Assembly (NCBI GenBank): GCA_030620095.1 | Contig: JAUTXW010000869.1 | Coordinates: forward strand, 903,501-967,500 | Direction: 5' to 3' | DNA from: Kuschelorhynchus macadamiae | Taxonomy: Eukaryota; Arthropoda; Insecta; Coleoptera; Curculionidae | Length of the DNA: 64,000 nt | In this document: positions 43,191 through 56,146 of the stretch, one piece after another | How positions within the stretch are numbered: position 1 is the stretch's first letter | Layout: the number at the start of each line of letters is the position of its first letter | Translations under genes and position numbers: made by a program | Notes under the pieces: model-generated | Seen by the model: only the letters and a program-made list of their open reading frames with translations | What the model was told of the DNA's origin: nothing | Databases searched by the model: none

Positions 43191-44436
43191 TAAATTTTGA
43201 ACCCTGTGGAATTATTTCGCAGTGCAAAACATTTGCAAAATTTTACACCAAGGTGCATCATTTTTGAACATTTTATTTTTTTGTCCACCTCAATAACTCA
43301 GTTTTTGACAAAGATACGAGGTTTTAAAGAAAATAATAAACATTTTCAAAAACGACTTTTACTGTAGTTCGGCGTAACAAACGTAACCAACAATAATACA
43401 TTAACAATTAAAGTTTAAACGTAAAAAAAAGTAAAAATGTATTAATTATTAATATCCTCGGTTTCCACCGCGAGCTTATATAACAGCCTCCATTCTTCTT
43501 GGCATACTTGCTACCAAACGACGTATATCATCTTGAGGAATAGCTGCCCATTGCTCGGAGAGCGCCCTTCCTAATTCCTCTAGTGTCATTGGTGCAGGTA
43601 CCAAAGCGTGTATTCTTCTCACTTGTCTATCGGCTTAAGGTCCGGGCTCTGAGCCGGCCATTCCATCCGCTCTATATTCTCGTCGTCTAAGTATTCCTGT
43701 ACTATTAGTACTTCATGAGGTCTGGCGTTATCATGCCTGAAGATAAAGTATTCTCCTATCAACCTTCCAAAATCTCGTGCACGTATCTTTCGGCATTAGG
43801 AGTGCCCCTTCGATTTAAGTATAACTGGGTGCGTGTCTCGGCGGAAATGCCACCCCACCGAACCGCCTTGAAAAAGTACCCCCGCACTAAAAGTGCATTC
43901 GGCAGACCTTTCCCCCGTTCGACGCCAAACACGCTCACGACCATCTGGAGATCTGAGGTAATACCTGGGTTCGTCTGTAAACAGAACATTTTTCCATTCA
44001 TTTTCGGTTTAGTGACGATGTTCCCTAGAAAATCCAAAACAGGTGACCGGATGTTCTCTGGTAAGCTCTGGTCCCATTGCAGGCTTTCTTCAAAATAGGT
44101 TTGCTCATTCAGTCTTCTTCGCATCGTTCTTTCGCTTATATTAACATTCATTACATACTGCCATTCATTACGGATTTTCACACCGATAAAACGTCGATCA
44201 CGTAAAAATGAAATGATGGTACCATGATTTTCATAGCTGCTCTGATTCAACTACAAATGTATAACGTACAAATTTGATATTTTTGCAAAGTATTCGTTAA
44301 AATAGTGTATCTTCGACAAAAACAGATTTATCGAGATGAACAAAAAAGCAAAATATTCGAAAAAGATGCATCTTGGTGCAAAATAAATTTGCAAACCTTT
44401 TGCACTGCGAGGTAAATCTACAGGGTGCTCAAAATA
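43191..44436 (-). mobile_element. Tc1-like transposon with long inverted ends
   Basis: The ends are inverted copies of about 120 bp. Both contain CGCAGTGCAAAA, then 'caccaaggtgcatc' or 'caccaagatgcatc', then 'ctcaataactcagtttttg' or 'ctcgataaatctgtttttg'. The outermost words are TTTTGAACCCTGTGGA on the left and TTTTGAGCACCCTGTAGA on the other strand at the right, each next to a TA (43191 and 44435), the target of Tc1/mariner elements. The transposase inside is on the minus strand and broken. Confidence 0.75.
43449..44250 (-). pseudogene. Tc1-like transposase pseudogene
   Basis: Read from 44250 downwards with frameshifts. ISERTMRRRLNEQ is the second helix-turn-helix. In another frame come NEWKNVLFTDEPRYYL (first catalytic Asp) and DGRERVWRR. 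Then come VRWGGISAETRTQLYLNRRG, RHDNARPHEVLIVQEYL (second Asp), WPAQSPDLKPID, and IPQDDIRRLVASMPRRMEAV near the end. The last is the usual Tc1 C-terminus. At least two frameshifts and a stop after KPIDK disable it. Confidence 0.85.
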
Positions 44437-44534
44437 GAGATTAAAAAACTTATTTTTGATTCTTTTGGTATAAGCATCCTTTCGAAGATATTTTCTCTTT
44501 AATGAAGGAAGTTTCAAAAACTAGTATGTCATAC

Positions 44535-45947
<1,413 letters not shown>

Positions 45948-47094
45948 TAGTGATGCCGCGAATAGTACTTTTCACTATACGACCAAACTGACTATTCGGC
46001 AAAGTAATATCCGGTCGGGTCGAATATTCGTATTATCAAGCATTTAAAAAAAAACAAGAAAATTATGATTTAAACCGGGAGGAGCCATCCTGATTCTAGC
46101 AGGCATAGATTTTTTTTAGTTACACATTTGAAGGTTAAAGGATTATCGATTTTTGTTGGCGCCACGCCGCGCTTTACGTCGTCGGGACGTCGGATGTGCA
46201 TTTTTAGTTTTGGTATTGGGAGATATGGGATGCGACAGTGACTGGTGGAAAATTTAGAATTTAAAATCGAGCAAAAACTGGAAATATTTTTATGGTTGGT
46301 TTTATCATCCACTAATCTGTACTCGTCATATTAAACAATAACAGCTCTCTTGGATAAATTTTTTAAACTTTTTTACAAACCCAATATTTCGACGCCAATT
46401 TGTGCCATCTTTAGGGCAAGTAAATTCAAATTCGGTAGGTACACCACAGTAACATGAGTGGTGTTGACAATCAAACATGCGACAATAATTTAGCTGCAGG
46501 AATATGAGCTGCTGAGAAGCTGGCACTAAAGGGATTCCTATCCAAATGGGTGTTACTTACGACAGAACTATGGACATCTAATGTAAGATATCATAGTTCG
46601 TCACATAACTAAAAAAAATACTTACCCGATTGACTTCAAATTTTGGTCAAAAATTAAGAGTCATATGGGGATGACCTGGTAACATTTTGGTAAAAATCCA
46701 ATATGGCGAAACAATGGCGGTCTAATGAAATGTTAATAAATTATTACCAAAGAACTACTTATACAATTTCCTTCAAATTTTGCACAAAAATCAAATGCTA
46801 TCTAGGAATTAACTGGTAACATTTTAATACGAATCCAAGATGGCGAAAAAAAAAATGGCTGCTTAATCAAATATTTAAAAATTCTGCCTGAAAAACTACA
46901 TAATGGATTGATTTCAAATTTTGTGCAATCTTTAATTGTGGAACGGAAATGAACTGGTATAATTGACGAGGCGTTATGGAGAGAGTAACACAACTGTTTT
47001 ATTTTGAAATTCTTTATCTATGTTTTTTGTTTGGCAATTATTCGCCAAGAAGTCTTCAGTAATTGTACTTATTTTAAAAAGATAAAATAAAAAC

Positions 47095-47355
47095 ATGGCA
47101 ATAATTTGTTCTTATTGCGATAAACAATTTACTGTCAAAAAGAATTTGTATGCACACATACGGAATATTCACAAAGTAGAACCAGTGTTTCTCTCAAAAA
47201 AGAAAAGATTGATATGTCCTGAATGCAGAGGACTTCATTTTACTTACAAAGACTTAAGAAATCATTTAGAACTAAGGCATCAAGTTCAGTTTGATATAAA
47301 GTATTCCAGTTTTGATAGTAAACCAGGTAAAATTTTGAATCTCTATTATTATTAG
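47095..47355 (+). pseudogene. C2H2 zinc-finger N-terminus of the MULE-like element
   Basis: The open frame has 86 codons from an ATG. It has two C2H2 fingers: CSYCDKQFTVKKNLYAHIRN followed by His (residues about 5-26), and CPECRGLHFTYKDLRNHLEL with RH (about 42-63). After SFDSKPG the frame could continue through a GTAAAAT donor, but the downstream catalytic region is not readable. It is an N-terminal fragment and not a host gene, since it lies inside the element's inverted ends. Confidence 0.7.
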
Positions 47356-48084
47356 GCTTAAAAAACAATTTTGTACAAACATTTTTTAGTTTAGCATTAT
47401 TTAGCAAGAACAAATGGAGAAATAATTAATCTGTTCCTGTTAAATCCACTGGTACAAAAATGTTGTATTCTCCTCATGTTGGTCATATTTGTTCATTAAA
47501 TCACATTAATACAACAAAAAATGAAAGGACCATCATAGCAAGTAAACACTTTGATTTTCTTTGGTGCAATATTTATTTTGAAAATTACATATTTTTTAGG
47601 TAAAAATTGACTCAAATTATGGGAGAACATGAATATCGTTTAATATATGCTTGGCTCGTTGACAGAAACTTGAGAACTTAAATAAGATAAACGGTGATTA
47701 AGAATTAAAAGTGAAAGTCTACAAACACCTGCTAATAACAAACGAAATTTCATAAACTTCTTGAAATGATCTTGAAGGAATTATTAAGTAGCGATTCAAC
47801 TAAAGAATTTGGTGACTATTTTTGAATTACTATACTCACCGACCACAGCTATGGGCATATTGTTACAGGGTAGGCCTTGGAATAAATACAAATATGTGCA
47901 TGGAAGCGATGCATAAAACTTTAAAGTATGTTTACCTGTAAGGAAAAAAGAATAAACTTATTAATAAATGTATTCATGTCCTGATGAAATCGTGACCAAA
48001 TGTTTCAAAGACTGAAAAAAACTGTTAAAGGGAAATATCGTACAGAATAAATTTGATAAATGCCAGTCATAAAAGGATAACAGA

Positions 48085-48520
48085 ATTTAAATTCGAAAAC
48101 AATTGCATACACGATTTCTCTTGCAACTGTCCTGATTACAGAATAAAATTAAATATATGTAAACATATACATGCAGTATCCCAAAAAAGGTAAATAAAAT
48201 ACAATGAAACTGTGAGTGTTAAAACTCTTCCTTTACTTACTACAATAAAAAGTCATAATAAGCAAAATATCGAAAGTCTGTATAGGGCTGTTTCTGATGG
48301 AAATGTCATAAGTGATATCGAATTAACAGTGGAAACATGTTTAGATATAGCCCTTAATTTGATTGTTGTAAAAAAGACAATAACTAACACAACAAGGAAA
48401 CCGGCAAACAAAAATATAGAATAACAGTTAAGATTTAAAAGCACGAAAAAGAAACACTTTACCTCAGGAAATTCATTTAAAAAAACTAGTGTGGAAGAGA
48501 AGCAAATTATTCATGGGAGT
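48085..48520 (+). pseudogene. SWIM zinc-finger C-terminus of the MULE-like element
   Basis: One frame reads CIHDFSCNCPDYRIKLNICK then HIHAVSQK, the C-x-C...C-x-H pattern of a SWIM finger that follows MULE transposases. After a stop it reads into the frame LLTTIKSHNKQNIESLYRAV, ending KTSVEEKQIIHGSIN. At least two stops break it. Confidence 0.65.
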
Positions 48521-49779
48521 ATAAATAAATAACAGTATTTCAGATCATGATTATATTAAATATAAAGGAATATTTAATTCTGATTTACAATAAAATTATT
48601 AGAACAAGTGTTTGTAAAATATACTTTTTTTTATAAATTAGTGTTTTATTATCTACTGATTTGCGAAATATATACCTATTTGTATTATAAATATTTTAAA
48701 TAATTAAAAACAAATACCATAGTTTTAACATATACATTTTTAAATAATAGAATTATTCATTCATCTATGTCAAAGATCGAGAGAGAAAAGGTCTTTTAGG
48801 CATCGGATTTTCCATTTTTTGTTGTTTGTATATGTTAAAAAAATTACGTTGAATATATTTCTAAAAATTCACGTCACCTGTTAAAAAAATAAGAAATAAA
48901 AGGTAAATCGCATTTGTCAGTTATAATAAAAAAAACCTCCACCAGAGGTCTCACAGTCGCAGCCATTCCTTTCCCTAACGCCTCGTTATAATTGTGGTAG
49001 GAATTCAAGATGGCGGAACAAAATTGCGGCCAAATAAAATGTTTGTAATAGTGAGAAATTCACCCTTTTACATATTTTCAACTATTAGAGTTCCAAAATA
49101 CCAAATATTACGTTTTATCAATTCCGTCGGTCTGTCTATCTGTCAGTTCGCGGCATAGATTAAAAACTACTTACACGATTGACTCTAAATGTTGGTCAAA
49201 AATTAGTGGTCATATGGGGATGACCTTGTAATATTTTGGCAAAAATCCATTATAACGCAACAAGATGGTGACCTAGTGTAACGTTAAAAATTATTACCGA
49301 AAAAACTAGTTATCCAATTTACTTCAAATTTTGCACAAAAATCAAGTGTTATATAGGAATAAACTGATAACATTTTGGCATTAATCCAAGATTCCAAAAG
49401 AAATGGTGTCCTTATAAAATAATTAAAAAATCAGTCTGAAAAAACGAGTTAGTAGATTAATTTCAAATTGTGTGCAAGCATTCAGTGTGGTATAGAGATA
49501 AACTAGTAAATTTGTGGTACGAATTCAAGAGAGCAGCCAAATAAAATCTTTAAAAAATCGACTTTAAGTTTTGCAGAAAAATGTAATATAGAGATAAATT
49601 GGTACGAATTCAACATGACGGAACAAAATGGCGGTGTGTCACTATAAAAACTACTAATAAAATTTATTTTAAATTATGCCCAAAAATCAAGGAAACCAAA
49701 TTGGTGGAACAAAATGGCGCCCAATAAAAAATATATGTTACTAAATACTATATAATACTAAATATAATTAATTTAACTG

Positions 49780-50870
49780 CTCACTGGCTTAATAAAGATT
49801 TTGAAAAGAAGCATTTAGTGATAGGCGGTTGTTTGAAAAAAGTCATATAGGGGAAAATTTACGCAATATGTTATTTCAAGAAATTGAAATATCTATCAGT
49901 AATATACACTTGTTGCTTCGAGATTCGGAGACATTAATAAAGGTGCGCGAATTACGTACTTAAATCATGCATGATGTTTCATTCATTCCCTACAGTTGGT
50001 TGTATTAAAGACTATAAAAGCTCAGAAGACTGTGATTGGGAGAATTACTGCTGACAGAAATATTGCAACACAGTTACATCATCCATCACCTTCTAGAGAA
50101 AAACTAGAAAAGCAACAAGAAGAGCTTAAAATGCCTGTCAAAAAAAATTGCTCAGGATGTTCCAGCCCGATGAAACTCTTTCTATTTTATGCTAGATAGA
50201 CTGAACGACCTAAAAAGGTCTCTTGCTTATTACCAACTGAAAATTTCAGAGGCTATCCCAAAAAGATTTTCATTAAATATCTTATTTTTAGAAATAAAAG
50301 AACCAAGCTTGCATATAGAGCGAGAAACATTAAAAGATAATTTAAAGAACAAGTTACAAGTGCAGTTTCTTTAACAACAAAAATCACATAAAATCTAAGT
50401 TTATCAGAATAATAAAATCAGAAATCCGGACAGAGATTGTAGCAGCGTCCACTATTTCTATTGATGAATCAAAGATAAACCACTTAGGAGCTTTAAGGAA
50501 AAAAACTCAATTGTCTATGTATGTCTGGGATATAGTAGCAAGGGTTGCTTCTACTTTTTATTCTTCAGAAAAGACTGGAACTATCAATGATGGAGACGCC
50601 GACATTAGGAAATAATTAGAAATACCATTAATTAAAAAAAGACTGTCCCTATTCGGGATGGAAGCATAACAAGAATGTAGTATAAGTATTTATCCGCTCC
50701 AGAAATCACAATTTTTAGAGGATAACGCCTTTGAGGAAAAACGGAACCGATTTTCTCCAAAAATCGTGAAATGTTAATATATTTACATCATAATATTCCG
50801 TTGATTGATTTTAAATATTAAGGAACACTAGTTGATTTATGGTATTATAACAATTATTTAAATTTTTACA
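49780..50870 (+). pseudogene. hAT (ZBED4-like) transposase remnant
   Basis: Frames joined by frameshifts give HWLNKDFEKKHLVIGGC, IYISNIHLLLRDSETLIK, ADRNIATQLHHPSPSREKLE, MLDRLNDLKRSLAYYQLKIS, and at the end VYKYLSAPEIT then EEKRNRFSPK. The last is the C-terminal dimerisation region. The order matches ZBED-type hAT transposases (catalytic insertion domain, helical part, 'KYLSxPATSxxSERLFS...EKRNRL'). Several stops and deletions are present. Confidence 0.75.
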
Positions 50871-51169
50871 CTTAATATTATTTAATTTTTAGTCTTCATT
50901 TTTTTCATTAGTCAGTTTGTGAGCACCTTTTTTGAATTTGATTTATTTAAAATAAAGTATTATTAAAAGAAAAAGCACTGGAATTTATTTATACGTTGAA
51001 TTAAAACTGTTATTCTTCTTACTTCTTAGGTATTTTGAAAAAGCCGGATATTCGACCGAATGGTTTAGTATCCGGCCAAAACCGAATATCCGGCTAAATT
51101 CGAGAAAAGCAGCTGGATATTCGGCTTTGGCCGGATAGGTCGAGTATTCGTGGCATCCCTACTAAAATC

Positions 51170-51925
51170 CAACTAACCTATAAAAAATGTTTAAAACTAA
51201 TAAAGTAAAGGGTTGAATAAAATATACCCAGTAGTTCTGTACATATTTTTCTGGTCATTACCTCCTAACTATTAAATTTTATCACAAAAAGATCAAAAAT
51301 ATGAGACCTTACTAGCTTTCTCTATGGGTGATTTAACTACGACTGTCCTGCCTTATAATGTGAACTTTCAAATCTGCCATAACATGGGAGCAAAATATAT
51401 CTCTTAATTTAAACATTATTATTCAATTAGTAAATAAAACGCGACACAACCAACCCACAAAACGGTCGGCTCCTTAAAGCTATTATAATCAAATCAACAA
51501 ATTAAATAACACTATAAAATAAAAATGTCTCTAGTCGAGCTCTTACAATTGCTTAATTTATCAATTTGAGTCACTGTTTACATATAAATACTAATGGAAT
51601 GAGAAAAACGGTAAATTTACATATTATATATACAAATTATGTTATAAAATTTGATGTTTGAACAATATTCTTAAGTAGGAATGGGCAATATAAGTCTTTA
51701 GACTAGACTGTACAACGTAGTCATTTTATCTTGTCCACTTTTTAAATCAGCATATCTTTTTAATTTTTGCTACTGCGATATGATACCTATTATACGTAAT
51801 TAAAATTAAATACCTGATATAGCGAAAAAAACTTGACAAATAAAAATATGACTTGTATTTGGTTCATATCTATAAGATAAATACCTATAGAATTATAATT
51901 TGTTGAAGATATAGTGACCACGCTG
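51170..51925. other. Non-coding DNA
   Basis: No gene or element was recognised between the hAT at 45948-51161 and the mariner-type MITE at 51928. Confidence 0.5.
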
Positions 51926-51927
51926 TA

Positions 51928-52425
51928 CAGGGTATCTGGTTGTATTTTAAACGGCGTCATCGTCGACTTTGTTATTTTAAATGAAATACCTTGTATATTA
52001 ATAATTTAATAAATGCGCATCTTGTGACAACGAGAAAATTGACAAGAACCCTCCCATAAGAGGCAGTGTATTCCTTTGTAATAACTTTATTTATATGCAT
52101 GTTCTCTTTATTTCTAATACATTGCCCCTTATGGCAGTGTTTTTTTTTCAAATTTCTCGGTTGCCTTTAAAGGTAAAAACTTAACCTAAACTCGTATTTT
52201 TATAATCAGAGAGACGAGACCCATTTATTTGAATAATATTATACAGGCTGTTCTATTTAAAACAACAAAGTCGATGCTCAATTTGTTAATTTCCCATTTT
52301 CACATGTTTATTCTTTAGCAAATCCTAACGGTTCTGAAAAAAACATTAAATTTTATATACAATATTTTTTTGATATTCTAAAATTTAAGCTTTAGACCAC
52401 GTTTAAATTATAACCAGACACCCTG
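51928..52425. mobile_element. mariner-type MITE (498 bp)
   Basis: The ends CAGGGTATCTGGTTGTA (from 51928) and, on the other strand, CAGGGTGTCTGGTTATAA (from 52425) are near-identical inverted repeats of about 28 bp, each flanked by TA. An inner inverted pair (GTCGACTTTGTTATTTTAAA near 51961 and its near complement near 52255) makes the element a nested fold-back. There is no coding capacity. Confidence 0.75.
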
Positions 52426-52429
52426 TACA

Positions 52430-53937
52430 CGTATTATGCATGTTTTTCATTTATAAAGGACTAGAATCCATTAACGAATGAGTATTTAAAATGATCGTTT
52501 CGTACAGAATAAGATTTTTGTTCATATACACTGTAAATTCATCTGCAGTTGGACTAACATTTTAAAAACTAATACTGCTGATATATTATTTACTAACCAC
52601 TATTCTATGTCTTGGGATTTAAAAACGCATATCACTTATGGCATGACTTCGAAAATGTTGCAAGCATCTCTCAAAGTTCCTTTGTGTCTGTAGGCCAATA
52701 CGGGGAAATTTACAATTATTATACAAGATGAAAGAAATATTACTACAAATATTTAAACATTTGAAAGTACAGGACATTTTTAAGAAAAAATAAACATTTA
52801 GGTATATAACGAAGACAAAACTTCCTTTAGCTACATCATTATTAATTCAATACTTAAGAGTTTTATTTAGAAAGTCGCAAATATTAACAAGTATTGAATG
52901 ACCTTATTTCAGAACACACAAGTGGGCAACACAATTCATGTATAGTCCGGACACGGATATTCTATGCTACAGAGTATGTTAGAAAATATATACAACAGTT
53001 GAATATGCTTATTTACTAATGGTTACATTTTCCAGACAGAAAACCGATAGAACATTTGTGTCAGTAGCAATGCGTATGAGATACAGAAAACATTTCAGCA
53101 AACTAATCCCATAAAAAATTTTATTTTTGGGATTATATGGTAATTGGTATGCATCCTATACTGAAAAATATTTGTCAACTTCAGTTTAACCGTAAAGTAG
53201 GCTTCGTCAGCAACAGAAAGCATATTTTTATATTGGAAGACACAGGATCTAACGCATCAAGGATTTTAACTATTCTGAATAAACGGTTGGAGCTAAAATG
53301 ACACTCAAGACGAAAATTAAAACATACATATTGCTAGATACCAATACCCTAGGTACTATAAAACGATGAAGGCCATCTAAAAAAAATAAATAAATGGCTT
53401 TGAAATTTGGCCATGAAACAAAAATGGCTTCTTGTTAAGCTGAATTTGAAAAGAAAACCAACAATAAATTTTAGTTTAACTTTATGATAACTGCAAATTA
53501 GAAATTATCTTGTAAATATATACAAATTCAGTGAACTATTTGACTCGTGGATGTCTCATAATTCGAAGTACTTAGGGTACTATATACACTTCCAAGTGAT
53601 TCCATTTTGATACTGTCTAATCCCAAGAATTATTTCTTATGCAGTATATCATTGTCATTTCTTTATCATTCAGAATAAGACACCCAGTACTACTCCAAGT
53701 TTCATTAAAATTCTCATGTTTGCTAATTTGAAGTAGGGCCTTTCTTTTAGTACCAATATTAACTGAACACGACATAAGATAATGCGAAGTGAAATCCGAA
53801 TTCTTAGTATAAAGTCCAATACTGACATCTACTAACATTTTACGATGATCACATATTTGTATATTAAAGTTATTAGATATCAAAAATAAATTATGTCATT
53901 TCTTAAGCACTTAACATTACTAAAGTTCCAAATGTTA
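52430..53937. other. Region 3' of the SLC7 gene
   Basis: The part next to 53937 is likely the 3'UTR of the minus-strand transporter. An 88-codon minus-strand frame at 53617-53883 has no domain and is not called. Confidence 0.4.
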
Positions 53938-54336
53938 TCACAGTCCTTTTTCGTACACTTGCTCGGGTATACACATAAATAACTTCGCGCAACTGTCATT
54001 AAAGCCATCGAATAACTTTTGCAACCATTTCGGTTTGTTTTTCCACCAAATGGTGACCATATACACAGGTATACCTACTAAAATAATCACTAGACCTACG
54101 CCGACTTCTACAGGACTCTCATAGCAAGGAAAAATAACTAAAAAGGCACAAATGATGAAAAATGTTATTGGAAGAATGTAATTCACTTTTATGGGCCTTG
54201 TGGCGTTTGGCATCGTGTAGCGCATGTATAGAAGGCCCAGTACGCTGATGGTGATAAAGAGAGCTTCCACGAACTGAACGTAGTTGATCAGAACATAAAC
54301 ATCTGCCACTATTAGTAGAGCTAAGGTGATGATACA
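53938..54336 (-). CDS. SLC7-type amino acid transporter (LAT/y+LAT light chain), last coding exon
   Basis: This exon starts TGT ATC ATC after the acceptor TTTCAG (reading from 54336) in phase 0. It encodes 132 residues and the stop. Residues CIITLALLIVADVYVLINYV, FVEALFITISVLGLLYMRY, VNYILPITFFIICAFLVIF and VGVGLVIILVGIPVYMVTIW form the last three or four membrane segments. MRYTMPNATRPIKV between them matches the LAT-family loop 'R...RPIKVPxxxP'. The tail ends IPEQVYEKGL. Such transporters exchange neutral or cationic amino acids at the plasma membrane, usually as a disulphide-linked heterodimer with a 4F2hc-type heavy chain. It joins seamlessly to the exon at 60153-60477 (LTPVPSLIFM|CIITLALL). 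Confidence 0.9.
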   Translation of the reverse strand, partial: CIITLALLIVADVYVLINYVQFVEALFITISVLGLLYMRYTMPNATRPIKVNYILPITFFIICAFLVIFPCYESPVEVGVGLVIILVGIPVYMVTIWWKNKPKWLQKLFDGFNDSCAKLFMCIPEQVYEKGL

Positions 54337-54783
54337 CTGAAATATAAATAGAGTAATTTGTAAGAAACGCTATAAAAAACATTCGGAATTAAATGTTATA
54401 ATTAAAGACTGGATTTTATGCATTTTGCATGTATATTCGTTTTTTTTGTATATTTTTGTAATTTTGAAGGAAAAATGCATATTTTAAGAACTAATGCATA
54501 TCTAAACATATTTTGAAATTTCTGTGATATTTTGTTATGTTTTATGGCCGCCCGCCTCCGTACTGCCTGAACGTTGCGGCGCCTGAAGTCCGTTTTAGAT
54601 TGGGTTTTCCCTAAGAAAGCAATAAAGTAATAAACCATTCTCCTATTAAGTAATTGCATTAGTCTGTGGGTTTTTTTGGTCAGATGTTTAAACTAGAATT
54701 TCTTTACCTACACCTTCTATAAATTATTTATTTGTTCACATTTCATACAGTTCACCAGTATTATGGAGGTTGTCGTTTGTCGT

Positions 54784-55698
54784 AGCCGCAGTTAGTTTCG
54801 TTCTCCCAAACAAAGCGAAACTGGTGGTGCCGAAAATATGATGTACTTCGTGTATTAAGCCTTATCCGCCAGGACGGCGATCATGTTTTTTGCAAGCCTT
54901 GTTCAATGTTGTTTGCTGCTCAAACAAATTTCCAATAGAGTAACACATTAAGATATCATCTGATACTGCTAAGGGTAACAAGAGTGAGTCTAGTTCCATT
55001 CAGTCAATGTTAAAGCAGACTTTTGAAAACGCAAAGCATGGCCAGTCAGAATTTAACGAAGATCTGAGTAAAATGTGTTTGGCTAAATACTCAAAATGTA
55101 ATGCCCCAGATGAATCAACATTAAGAAAAAACTTCATTGGAAATGTGTTTGGTACCGTGCTAGATGATATAAAGAATGAAATTGTAGGTAATTATATGTA
55201 TATTATCGTCGACGAAACAACTGATTCGTGTGGTCATTACATAGCAAATTTAATGATCGGAAAACTCACTCAGAAGCACCTAGAGAAGCTTACCTCATAG
55301 CGGTAAACGAACTAGAAAAAATAAACAACCTTACAGTTACCCGTTTTATTCAACAAACACAAACACATTTATTTTTGCCGAATTTAGTTCCTACTGATGA
55401 TTCACAGTGCATTCAAGAGTGTAAAAGAATATTTCAAAATGTTAAAGTGGAACAACAGTTAATGTATATTAAGTATAACTATGGAATTCTAGAGAGTATT
55501 TTGCAAGTAGAAGAATCGTGTACAAGTCTACCTGAGTCCATGGCAATAATAAAAACATGTGTACAAAAATGCAAACAAATACGAGGTGAGGTAGAAGAAA
55601 TAGTAGTGGCAAAATTAGAAAGTTTAATAGAAAAAAACACTGCTTTTAAGGTTTTAAGGCAGGTCGTAAACATAATAGTAAGGAAAAACTGTAAATAA
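54784..55698 (+). pseudogene. hAT transposase remnant (BED finger and N-terminal part)
   Basis: Frames give GDHVFCKPCSMLFAAQ (remains of a BED-type zinc finger), then SMLKQTFENAKHGQSEFNED, DESTLRKNFIGNVFGTVLDD and MYIIVDETTDSCGHYIANLM. The last is the first catalytic Asp region of hAT ('IxVDETTDxxGRYIANV'). A frameshift at about 55300 is followed by LPNLVPTDDSQCIQECKRIF and a helical tail. The C-terminal dimerisation region is missing. It resembles the hAT group that includes the CGBP1-type finger proteins. Confidence 0.75.
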
Positions 55699-56025
55699 TT
55701 TGGCTATCGAACCTGCCTTAATTCCGAAATTCAAATTTTGTCCTATAACTTCAGCAGTTAGTTAGTTAAAAACCTTGAAGCACACATAATAACCGGTGCC
55801 TTTTATAATTTTTCAAATTAGTATTAATATAAGCTTAATATAAACTGATATGGAAAAATTGTGTTAGGTGATTTAATAAAGTATATACAACTTTAATTTA
55901 TTTGTATTCAACACTAAATCCCCTAATTCAGTGAAAATTTAATTCAGAAAATCCAAATTTAGTTGTTTTATTACTGCATATTCATTGCATATTTATGTAT
56001 TTTCTTGCATACAATTTAAAAAATA

Positions 56026-56030
<5 letters not shown>

Positions 56031-56094
<64 letters not shown>
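56031..56094. repeat. (TA)n microsatellite inside the hAT
   Basis: 64 bases of AT dinucleotide near the right end of the 54403-56138 element. Confidence 0.97.
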
Positions 56095-56098
<4 letters not shown>

Positions 56099-56146
56099 AT
56101 ATTCTTAAGGTTTTGGGCTGCATATTATCCAGTCTTTAGTTATAAT

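Larger units (their letters stand above)
46966..48986 (+). mobile_element. MULE-like DNA transposon with C2H2 and SWIM zinc fingers
   Basis: The inverted ends are ACGAGGCGTTATGGA at the left and ACGAGGCGTTAGGGA on the other strand at the right. They are flanked by the identical 8-mer TATAATTG at 46958-46965 and 48987-48994. Mutator-like elements make 8-9 bp duplications, and the two zinc-finger types inside fit proteins of this kind common in arthropods. The central transposase is decayed or deleted, so the copy is dead. Confidence 0.75.
46610..49770 (+). repeat. Dispersed compound repeat, copy 5, split by a MULE-like element
   Basis: Units run from 46610 to 46965 and resume at 48987. Reading across the insertion restores 'gaactggtataattgtggtaggaattcaag', which matches other copies. 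The right part also contains a second lead-in with GTCGGTCTGTCTATCTGTC (near 49126), so two copies may be joined here. AAGATGGC lies at 46837 and 49007. It lies inside the hAT 45948-51161. Confidence 0.75.
45948..51161 (+). mobile_element. hAT transposon (ZBED-like), host of two further insertions
   Basis: The left end is TAGTGATGCCGCGAATAG (45948) and the right end, on the other strand, is TAGGGATGCCACGAATACTC. Both are followed by 'ccgaatat/ggtcgaatattcg'-type subterminal words repeated several times (46000-46040 and 51045-51150). Flanking 8-mers CTTAAAAC and CTAAAATC share 6 of 8 positions, a decayed duplication. The plus-strand transposase is seen mainly at 49780-50870. The dispersed repeat (46610-49770) and the MULE-like element within it entered later. 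Confidence 0.65.
54403..56138 (+). mobile_element. hAT transposon with perfect target duplication, in the last SLC7 intron
   Basis: The left end TAAAGACTGGATTTTATGCA (54403) and the right end, on the other strand, CTAAAGACTGGATAATATGC, are inverted repeats. They are flanked by the identical 8-mer GTTATAAT (54395-54402 and 56139-56146). The element holds a decayed hAT transposase (54784-55698) and a 64-bp TA tract. It lies 66 bp from the splice acceptor of the last exon, outside the expected branch-point zone. Confidence 0.85.

Noticed and set aside
53617..53883. 88-codon minus-strand frame downstream of the SLC7 stop
   Set aside because: It lies where the transporter 3'UTR is expected, shows no membrane or other domain, and has no splice signals tying it to the gene.
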